Position numbers and translations under genes: made by a program. This document shows, in pieces, positions 44,671 through 50,905 of a DNA stretch of 50,905 bases. Under the pieces are notes generated by a model. The model saw nothing but the letters and a program-made list of their open reading frames with translations, did no database searches and was not told where the DNA came from. Source of the DNA: Caballeronia arationis (lineage in GTDB: Bacteria; Pseudomonadota; Gammaproteobacteria; Burkholderiales; Burkholderiaceae); the NCBI RefSeq assembly GCF_001544975.2, contig NZ_FCOG02000047.1, forward strand, positions 1 to 50,905, given 5' to 3'. Within the stretch, counting starts at the first letter, position 1. Each line of letters opens with the position of its first letter.

Positions 44671-45789
44671 ATGAGCAATCCCATTCTGCAATTCGGCACG
44701 AGCCGATTTCTGCAAGCGCACGTCGATTTCTTCGTCGCGCAGGCCGCGCGGCGCGAGCCGTCGCGCGCACTCGGCAAGATCACCGTCGTGCAGACGACTG
44801 CCAGCGCCGAGAGCCGTGCGCGCATCGACGCGTTGCGCGCAAGTGGTCGCTATCCGGTGCGCATACGCGGCCGGCGTCACGGCGAAACGGTCGACATGAC
44901 GGTCGAATGCGACGCGATCAGCGAGGCGCTGCACGCGGACGACGACTGGCAGATCCTGCGCGAGCGCGTGGCGCGCGACGTGCAGACGATCGTCTCCAAT
45001 ACCGCCGACACCGGCTACGCCCTTTTCGACGACGACACCGCAGAGCTGCTCGAAGGACAGCGTACGCCGCGCGGCTTCGCGGCGAAGCTCGCGGTGTTGC
45101 TGCACGAGCGCTACTGCGCGGGCGGCGAGTCGATCACGCTGCTGCCGTGCGAGCTGATTTCGCATAACGGCGACACGCTGCGCGATCTGGTGACGGGCGT
45201 CGCGCGCAGCTGGCACGCCGACGACGCGTTCATCGATTACCTCACCGAGCGCTGCATCTGGGTGAATTCGCTGGTGGACCGCATCGTGTCGGAGCCGATC
45301 CATCCGGTTGGCGCAATTGCGGAACCGTACGCGCTTTGGGCCATCGAGCGCAAGCCGGGCATGACGCTGCCGTGCGAACACGAAGACATCGTCGTCACCG
45401 ACGATCTCGCGCATTTCGAGCGCCTCAAGCTGATGCTGCTGAATCTCGGCCACACGTTGCTCGTCGAGTCGTGGGTCAAACAAGGCGGAGCGCCCGAGAT
45501 GATCGTGCTCGACGCGATGCGCGACGCCACCTGTCGCGACGCGCTCGAAGCCGTGTGGGAGAACGAAGTGCTCCCCGTCTTCGATGCGCTCGGCCAGCAC
45601 GACACCGCGCGCGCCTATCTCGCCGACGTGCGCGACCGCTTCGAGAATCCGTTCCTCGTGCACCGGCTCGCGGACATCGCCCGCAATCACGAAGAGAAGA
45701 AAGAGCGGCGCCTGCGTCCGGTCATCGAACTCGCGCGTGAACTGAATCTGACGCTCGAGCAGCCTGGGCTGCGCGCGGCGCTCGCGTAA
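44671..45789 (+). CDS. uxaB: Tagaturonate/fructuronate reductase-like protein
   Basis: A 372-residue polyol-dehydrogenase (mannitol dehydrogenase) family enzyme, NAD-dependent, likely converting tagaturonate to altronate. FGTSRFLQAHVD (8-19) opens the Rossmann part, VSNTADTGY and LLPCELISHNGDTLRD follow, and the catalytic-site segment WVNSLVDRIVSEPI is present. It is about 110 residues shorter than E. coli UxaB. Its place between a hexuronate-type regulator and uxaA favours the UxaB role; fructuronate reductase is an alternative. The start MSNPILQFG gives the family N-terminus. Confidence 0.78.
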   Translation: MSNPILQFGTSRFLQAHVDFFVAQAARREPSRALGKITVVQTTASAESRARIDALRASGRYPVRIRGRRHGETVDMTVECDAISEALHADDDWQILRERVARDVQTIVSNTADTGYALFDDDTAELLEGQRTPRGFAAKLAVLLHERYCAGGESITLLPCELISHNGDTLRDLVTGVARSWHADDAFIDYLTERCIWVNSLVDRIVSEPIHPVGAIAEPYALWAIERKPGMTLPCEHEDIVVTDDLAHFERLKLMLLNLGHTLLVESWVKQGGAPEMIVLDAMRDATCRDALEAVWENEVLPVFDALGQHDTARAYLADVRDRFENPFLVHRLADIARNHEEKKERRLRPVIELARELNLTLEQPGLRAALA

Positions 45790-45909
45790 CAGTGCGCAGG
45801 CTCGCCGCGAGAAGCGGGCCGCGCACGGCTGCAAACGATCCCGCCCGCGACATCGTCATCGCGGCGCAGGTCCGACTACTGGCATTCCGCCCCTTGGAGG
45901 AGACTGACG

Positions 45910-47202
45910 ATGCGCAAGATGCGTTGGGTAGTGATATTTCTATGTTTTCTGGCGATCGCGGTAAATTACATCGACCGCGCGAATCTCGCGGTCGCGGCAC
46001 CGCAGATCGAAAAGGCGCTCGGCATCGGCCCGGCTGAAATGGGCCTCGTGATGAGCGGCTTCTTCTGGACCTACGCGCTCATGCAAATGCCCTTCGGCTG
46101 GTTCGTGGATCGCGTCGGCGCGCGCATCGCGCTGCCGCTGGCAGTTGGCTGGTGGTCGCTCTTCACCGCGCTCACCGCGACCGCCACAAGCGTCGCGGGC
46201 ATGTTCGGCTGCCGCCTCATGCTCGGCGTCGGCGAAGCGGGCGCGTATCCGTCGTGCGCGAAGCTCGTTTCGCAATGGTTCAAGCCGGAGCAACGCGCAC
46301 TCGCAACCAGCATCTTCGATAGCGGCTCGCGCGTCGGCTCCGCGCTCTCGATTCCAGTCGTCGCGCTCATCATCAGTTCGTTCGGCTGGGAAGCGTCGTT
46401 CGTCATCACCGGCGCCCTCGGCGCCGTGTGGATTCTCGGCTGGTTCCTGATCTACCGGAATCCGTCGCGCGGCGACCTCACGGGTTCCGTCGACGCGGTG
46501 CCGCAAGTCAAGGCCGCCCCGAAGAACAAGGTTACGTGGGGCTCGCTCTTCAGGTACCGCACGCTGTGGGGCATGATGCTCGGCTTCTTCTGCCTGAACT
46601 TCGTGATCTACTTCTTCATCACCTGGTTCCCGAGCTATCTCGTGCAGACGCACGGCTTCTCGCTGAAGTCGCTCGGCACGCTCGGCATGATTCCGGCGCT
46701 CATCTCGATTCCCGGCGGCTGGCTTGGCGGCTTCGTGTCCGACTCGCTCTATCGCCGCGGCTGGAGCCTCACCGCTGCGCGCAAGACCTGCATGGTCGGT
46801 GGCATGCTGCTTTCGTCGATCATCACGCTCTCCGCGTTCACGACCAACATCTACCTGATGCTCGGATTCTTCGGTATCGCGTATGGCAGCCTCGCCTTCG
46901 CGGCCGCCAGCATCTGGTCGCTGCCCGGCGACGTCGCGCCGACGCCCGATCACGTCGCATCGATCGGCGGCATCCAGAACTTCGCCTCGAACCTCGCGGG
47001 CATCGTCATCACGACGTTCACCGGCTTCATGGTCGAGATGACGAAAGGCTCGTTCACGATTCCGCTGTGTGTCGCGGGCGGCTTCTGCTTCCTCGGCGCG
47101 TTCAGCTATCTCGTGATCGTCGGCAAGATCGAACCGCTCACCACCAAGGACGACGACGATTCGACGTCCGTCACCGGGCGCCGTGCGCCCTCAACCGTAT
47201 AA
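45910..47202 (+). CDS. Hexuronate MFS transporter, ExuT-like
   Basis: A 430-residue, 12-span transporter of the anion:cation symporter MFS branch. NYIDRANLAVAAPQIEKALG in the first helix/loop and GWFVDRVGARIALPLAVG in loop 2-3 are typical of ExuT/GudP/DgoT-type sugar-acid carriers, as is GVGEAGAYPSCAKLVSQWF. GGAGGAG precedes the ATG. Context (uxaB before, uxaA after) points to galacturonate or a related acid. Confidence 0.85.
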   Translation: MRKMRWVVIFLCFLAIAVNYIDRANLAVAAPQIEKALGIGPAEMGLVMSGFFWTYALMQMPFGWFVDRVGARIALPLAVGWWSLFTALTATATSVAGMFGCRLMLGVGEAGAYPSCAKLVSQWFKPEQRALATSIFDSGSRVGSALSIPVVALIISSFGWEASFVITGALGAVWILGWFLIYRNPSRGDLTGSVDAVPQVKAAPKNKVTWGSLFRYRTLWGMMLGFFCLNFVIYFFITWFPSYLVQTHGFSLKSLGTLGMIPALISIPGGWLGGFVSDSLYRRGWSLTAARKTCMVGGMLLSSIITLSAFTTNIYLMLGFFGIAYGSLAFAAASIWSLPGDVAPTPDHVASIGGIQNFASNLAGIVITTFTGFMVEMTKGSFTIPLCVAGGFCFLGAFSYLVIVGKIEPLTTKDDDDSTSVTGRRAPSTV

Positions 47203-47207
47203 ACATC

Positions 47208-48749
47208 ATGTCCACCACTGCCACCGATCATGCCGTGATACGGCTTCATCCCAACGACGACGTCGTGATCGCGACGCGCCAGTTGATGTCCGGCGCGCGC
47301 ATCGCGTCGGAAGACCTCGTCGTGACCGGGCTGATTCCGCCGGGCCACAAGATCGCGACGCGCGACATCGCGAAAGGCGAACCGGTCAAGCGCTACAACC
47401 AGATCATCGGCGTGGCGCGCGAGGCGATTGCGCGCGGGCATCACGTGCACGTGCAGAACCTCGGCATGGCCGAGTTCGCTCGCGAGCATGAGTTCGGCGT
47501 GGACCGCCATCCGACCGAATTCGTCGCGACGCCCGCGACGTTCATGGGAATCAGGCGCGACGACGGGCGTGTGGCAACGCGCAACTTCATCGGCGTGCTG
47601 ACGAGCGTGAACTGCTCGGCCACCGTCGCGCGCGCGATCGCCGACTATTTCCGGCGCGACGTGCATCCGGAAGTGCTCGCCGACTATCCGAACGTCGACG
47701 GCGTGATCGCGCTGACGCATGGACTCGGCTGCGGCATCGACATGCAGGGCGAAGGCCTCGCGATCCTGCGGCGCACGCTCGCAGGCTACGCGGTGCATCC
47801 GAACTTCCATTCGGTGCTTTTCGTCGGCCTCGGCTGCGAGACGAACCAGATCGCAGGCGTGCTCGAATCGAGCGGGCTCACGGAGGGCGAGCGCCTGAGG
47901 AGCTTCACGATTCAGGACAGCGGCGGCTCGAAGAAGACGATCGAGCGCGGCATCGCGATGGTCAAGGAGATGCTCGCCGATGCCAACCGCGTCGCGCGCG
48001 AGCCGCTGCCGGCGTCGCATATCGTGGTCGGACTGCAATGCGGCGGATCGGACGGCTATTCCGGCATTTCGGCGAATCCCGCGCTGGGCGCCGCAGTCGA
48101 CCGGCTCGTGCGGCACGGCGGCACGGCGATTCTCTCCGAGACGCCCGAAGTTTACGGCGCAGAGCATCTGCTGACGCGTCGCGCGGTGAGCCGCGAAGTC
48201 GGCGAGAAGCTGCTCGCGCGCATCGCCTGGTGGGAAGACTATTGCGCGCGCAACGGCGCGGCGATGGACAACAATCCGTCGGCGGGCAACAAGGTCGGCG
48301 GGCTCACGACGATCCTCGAAAAATCGCTCGGCGCAGTGGCGAAAGGTGGCACCACGAATCTGGTCGAGGTCTACGAATATGCGCAGCGCATCGATGCGAA
48401 GGGCTTCGTGTTCATGGACTCGCCCGGCTACGATCCGATGTCCGCGACCGGACAGGTGGCCTCCGGTGCGAACCTGATCTGCTTCACGACGGGACGCGGA
48501 TCGGCTTATGGCTGCGCGCCGTCGCCGTCGTTGAAGCTCGCGACGAACACGGCGCTCTGGGACCGGCAGGAAGACGATATCGATATCAACTGCGGCGGCG
48601 TGATCGACGGAACGGCTTCCATCGAGGAGCTCGGCGAAGCGATTTTCCGGATGATGCTCGACTGCGCTTCAGGCGTGCCCTCCAAGAGCGAACTGCATGG
48701 ATATGGACAGAACGAGTTCGTGCCCTGGCAGGTGGGTGTGGTGACCTGA
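47208..48749 (+). CDS. uxaA: Altronate dehydratase
   Basis: A 513-residue UxaA/GarD-family dehydratase, probably iron-dependent, converting altronate to 2-keto-3-deoxygluconate. An N-terminal SAF domain (about 1-100: AVIRLHPNDDVVIATRQL, GHKIATRDIAKGEPV) is joined to the catalytic domain, as in full-length UxaA. Conserved cysteine motifs TSVNCSAT, HGLGCG, VGLGCETN and GLQCGGSDGYSG are present. It starts five bases after the transporter stop, so it is in the same operon. Galactarate dehydratase is the main alternative. Confidence 0.88.
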   Translation: MSTTATDHAVIRLHPNDDVVIATRQLMSGARIASEDLVVTGLIPPGHKIATRDIAKGEPVKRYNQIIGVAREAIARGHHVHVQNLGMAEFAREHEFGVDRHPTEFVATPATFMGIRRDDGRVATRNFIGVLTSVNCSATVARAIADYFRRDVHPEVLADYPNVDGVIALTHGLGCGIDMQGEGLAILRRTLAGYAVHPNFHSVLFVGLGCETNQIAGVLESSGLTEGERLRSFTIQDSGGSKKTIERGIAMVKEMLADANRVAREPLPASHIVVGLQCGGSDGYSGISANPALGAAVDRLVRHGGTAILSETPEVYGAEHLLTRRAVSREVGEKLLARIAWWEDYCARNGAAMDNNPSAGNKVGGLTTILEKSLGAVAKGGTTNLVEVYEYAQRIDAKGFVFMDSPGYDPMSATGQVASGANLICFTTGRGSAYGCAPSPSLKLATNTALWDRQEDDIDINCGGVIDGTASIEELGEAIFRMMLDCASGVPSKSELHGYGQNEFVPWQVGVVT

Positions 48750-48772
48750 TCGACGTGATGCCGATCGTGAAG

Positions 48773-48807
48773 ACGCGCGGACTGGTTTTGGTCGGCGCGT
48801 TTTTTTA
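48773..48807 (+). terminator. Terminator of the hexuronate operon
   Basis: ACGCGC (48773-48778) pairs with GCGCGT (48795-48800), and GAC (48780-48782) with GTC (48791-48793) after one mismatch. Seven further T residues follow (48801-48807). Confidence 0.82.
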
Positions 48808-48930
48808 TTGTCGAATGGCGGGGGCCAAGTGCCCGACTTTGCGCCTTTGGTCTTTCGGTGACCATCTGTCCGGCGACGAACCTCTCGAAGTAGCGCGAGG
48901 ATTTGAATCAGGCCGTGCTTGTCTTGGACC

Positions 48931-50556
48931 TCAAACCGCCGCCTGCTGCCCGACCATGTTCAGCGCGAGCGCCTCGGCAACCTCGATGCCATCGATCGCC
49001 GCCGAGTAGATCCCGCCGGCATAACCCGCGCCCTCGCCCGCCGGATACAGGCCGTCGATATTGACGCTCTGATAATCGTCCTTGCGACGCACCCGAATCG
49101 GCGATGACGTGCGCGTTTCGACACCCGTGAGCACCGCGTCGTGCATCGCGAAACCGGGAATCTTCCGGTCGAGTTGCGGCAGCGCTTCGCGAATCGCTTC
49201 GATCACGTAGTCCGGCAGCGCGGTGCTGAGATCGGTCGGACGCACGCCGGGCTTGTAGGACGGCTCGACCGAACCTAGCGACGTCGAAGGCCTACCCGCG
49301 ATGAAGTCTCCGACCAGTTGCCCGGGCGCGCAGTAATCGCCGCCACCGAGTTCGAACGCGCGCTCCTCCCACTTGCGCTGGAAGGCGATGCCCGCGAGCG
49401 GGCCGCCGGGAAAATCGTCCGGCGTAATGCCGACGACGATTCCCGCGTTCGCATTGCGCTCGTTGCGCGAGTACTGGCTCATGCCATTAGTCACGACGCG
49501 GCCGGGCTCGGAAGTCGCCGCGACGACGGTGCCGCCCGGGCACATGCAGAAGCTGTAGACCGCGCGGCCGTTGCTGCAGTGATGCACGACCTTGTAGTCC
49601 GCGGCGCCCAGCAACTCGTGTCCGGCGAACTTGCCGAAGCGTGCCCGATCGATGACGCCCTGCGGATGCTCGATGCGAAAACCGAGCGAAAATGGCTTTG
49701 CTTCCATGTAGACGCCGCGATCGTGCAGCATCTGGAAGGTATCGCGCGCGCTATGGCCAACCGCGAGCACGACATGATCGCAGCGCAGCGTCTCGCCGTT
49801 TGCAAGGCGGAGTGCGCGTACCTTGCCCTGCTCGATCTCGATATCCTCGACCCGGCTCTCGAAGCGCACTTCGCCGCCGAGTTGATGGATGGTCGCGCGC
49901 ATCTTCTCGACCATGCTCACGAGCCTGAAGGTGCCGATGTGCGGACGACTGAGATACAGGATGTCCTCGGGCGCGCCGGCCTTGACGAATTCGTCGAGTA
50001 CTTTGCGGCCGTAGTGCTTCGGATCCTTGATCTGGCTGTAGAGCTTTCCGTCGGAGAAGGTGCCGGCGCCGCCTTCGCCAAACTGCACATTCGATTCCGG
50101 ATTCAGCACGTTCTTGCGCCAAAGGCCCCAAGTGTCCTTGGTGCGTTCGCGCACGGCCTTCCCGCGCTCGAGGATGATCGGCCGGAAGCCCATCTGCGCA
50201 AGGATCAGACCTGCGAACAGCCCGCACGGCCCCATGCCGACCACGACGGGCCGCGGCAAATCCGACTTCTCCGGCGCCTTCGCGACGAAGTGGTACGCCA
50301 TGTCGGGCGTCACGCTGCAATGCGGATGCGCGTCGAGACGTCGTTTCACGGACGCTTCGTCCTTCACTTCGACGTCGATGATATAGGTGAGCTTGATGTC
50401 CGAACGCTTGCGCGCATCGTGCGCGCGGCGAAACACGGTGTAGCGAACGAGATCGCCTGCCGGCACGCCGCTCGTCTTCAGGCGCGAGCGAATCGCGGCT
50501 TCAAGATCAGCCTCGACGTGATCGAGCGGGAGTTTGACTTCGCTTAAACGTAGCAT
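48931..50556 (-). CDS. FAD-dependent oxidoreductase, COG2509 type
   Basis: A 541-residue flavoprotein of the uncharacterised FAD-dependent dehydrogenase group. An N-terminal alpha/beta domain of about 100 residues (MLRLSEVKLPLDH) precedes the dinucleotide fold VVVGMGPCGLFAGLILAQ, then GEGGAGTFSDGKLYSQIKD, and a C-terminal FAD motif GLYPAGEGAGYAGGIYSAAIDG. Cys residues in SFCMCPGGTVV are conserved in this group. The start is placed at the Met of the usual N-terminus, with AGG upstream. Its substrate is unknown. Confidence 0.83.
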   Translation of the reverse strand: MLRLSEVKLPLDHVEADLEAAIRSRLKTSGVPAGDLVRYTVFRRAHDARKRSDIKLTYIIDVEVKDEASVKRRLDAHPHCSVTPDMAYHFVAKAPEKSDLPRPVVVGMGPCGLFAGLILAQMGFRPIILERGKAVRERTKDTWGLWRKNVLNPESNVQFGEGGAGTFSDGKLYSQIKDPKHYGRKVLDEFVKAGAPEDILYLSRPHIGTFRLVSMVEKMRATIHQLGGEVRFESRVEDIEIEQGKVRALRLANGETLRCDHVVLAVGHSARDTFQMLHDRGVYMEAKPFSLGFRIEHPQGVIDRARFGKFAGHELLGAADYKVVHHCSNGRAVYSFCMCPGGTVVAATSEPGRVVTNGMSQYSRNERNANAGIVVGITPDDFPGGPLAGIAFQRKWEERAFELGGGDYCAPGQLVGDFIAGRPSTSLGSVEPSYKPGVRPTDLSTALPDYVIEAIREALPQLDRKIPGFAMHDAVLTGVETRTSSPIRVRRKDDYQSVNIDGLYPAGEGAGYAGGIYSAAIDGIEVAEALALNMVGQQAAV

Positions 50557-50856
50557 GAGAACCTGTATTCGACGGCCGCGGAGAGTCGGCCTGCGCCCGA
50601 TTTTAATGCGTTTGGCGTTGGAGCAGCGCAAGGCAGGCCGGAGAACGCTCCATTGCGGGGTCCGTCCGGTCTTTGAGACCGCCGCCGGCGGCGTTATCGC
50701 GGCGCGACCTTTCGTGAACGACCCCAGGATTACCGAAACAATGGGCCGTATTCGTTGTGGAGCGCGTCGGCCCGAGGCGACAGATGTGTCTATGCAGGAC
50801 AGACGCTTGGTACGCGCTCAGTGCGATGGAGTCCGTTTGAGACGCTGAACTGAACG
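50557..50856 (+). ncRNA. Gene-free stretch, candidate small RNA
   Basis: No credible protein gene lies between the FAD oxidoreductase start and the terminator at 50857. The stretch contains GAGCGCGT (50760-50767) perfectly complementary to ACGCGCTC (50812-50819), with short nested stems between them, and ends in a 13-bp intrinsic terminator. A weak promoter (TTGAGA 50673-50678, TATCGC 50695-50700) is possible. It could also be the long leader of the leftward gene. An RNA gene is an inference. Confidence 0.3.
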
Positions 50857-50889
50857 CAAAAACCCCACCTTTGGGGGGTGGGGTTTTTG
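50857..50889. terminator. Very strong bidirectional terminator
   Basis: CAAAAACCCCACC (50857-50869) pairs perfectly with GGTGGGGTTTTTG (50877-50889) around a seven-base loop: 13 pairs with T-runs on both strands. No rightward gene ends here within the window, so it ends either an unseen rightward transcript or a leftward gene beyond the right edge. Confidence 0.9.
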
Positions 50890-50905
50890 TTTTGCTGCAT
50901 GAGGA

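Noticed and set aside
50534..50848. Rightward 104-codon frame at the right end
   Set aside because: Arg-rich translation, starts inside the FAD oxidoreductase gene, no ribosome site.

Overview
The window looks like a chromosomal segment of a Burkholderiaceae bacterium, most likely Caballeronia or Paraburkholderia. Three things point there: high GC with strongly GC-biased third codon positions, typical betaproteobacterial gene neighbourhoods (apaG/rpe/gph/trpEGDC/ung; hemA-prfA-prmC-grxD-ubiX), and protein sequences of Burkholderia type. This is judged from family knowledge, not from a database search. I see no rRNA, tRNA, CRISPR array, insertion sequence or prophage. Most of the window is core housekeeping; the right-hand third is more accessory.

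Layout. 0.3-5.6 kb: peripheral genes of phenylacetate catabolism, with paaF facing left and paaN-paaG-paaI-paaK facing right from a shared promoter/operator region; the ring-epoxidase genes paaABCDE are not in the window. 5.7-9.0 kb: lytic transglycosylase mltA, a 47-residue membrane protein, apaG, and the coupled rpe-gph pair. 9.0-14.8 kb: a trp leader peptide with attenuator, then trpE-trpG-trpD-trpC, a CYTH triphosphatase and ung. 14.9-19.5 kb, leftward: a UbiH-family hydroxylase, dsbC, an M61 peptidase and azoR. 19.7-24.3 kb: ychF, ettA, a run of hairpins and an AsmA/DUF748-like protein. 24.3-27.1 kb, leftward: a three-domain Xaa-Pro aminopeptidase with a HAD protein, and a small membrane protein.

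27.3-33.4 kb: a response regulator that lacks the phospho-acceptor Asp, then hemA, prfA, prmC, grxD, ubiX and a LigB-family dioxygenase. 33.4-37.0 kb: an amino-acid permease whose first ~320 bp are broken by several frameshifts, then cspA with a long leader, and a YegD-type Hsp70. 37.2-42.9 kb: two MFS transporters, a nitroreductase, a TetR repressor with a double operator and an overlapping DUF1415 gene, and a methyltransferase. 43.4-48.8 kb: an orphan helical protein, then a hexuronate operon (FadR-type regulator facing left; UxaB-like reductase, ExuT-like transporter and altronate dehydratase facing right). 48.9-50.9 kb: a COG2509-type FAD oxidoreductase and a gene-free stretch that ends in a very strong terminator.

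No clearly new multi-gene system stands out. The most interesting items are the pseudo-receiver regulator beside hemA, the trp leader with a 13-nt self-complementary pair, the cluster of hairpins after ettA, the frameshifted permease N-terminus, the tandem operator before the TetR gene, and a candidate small RNA at the right end.
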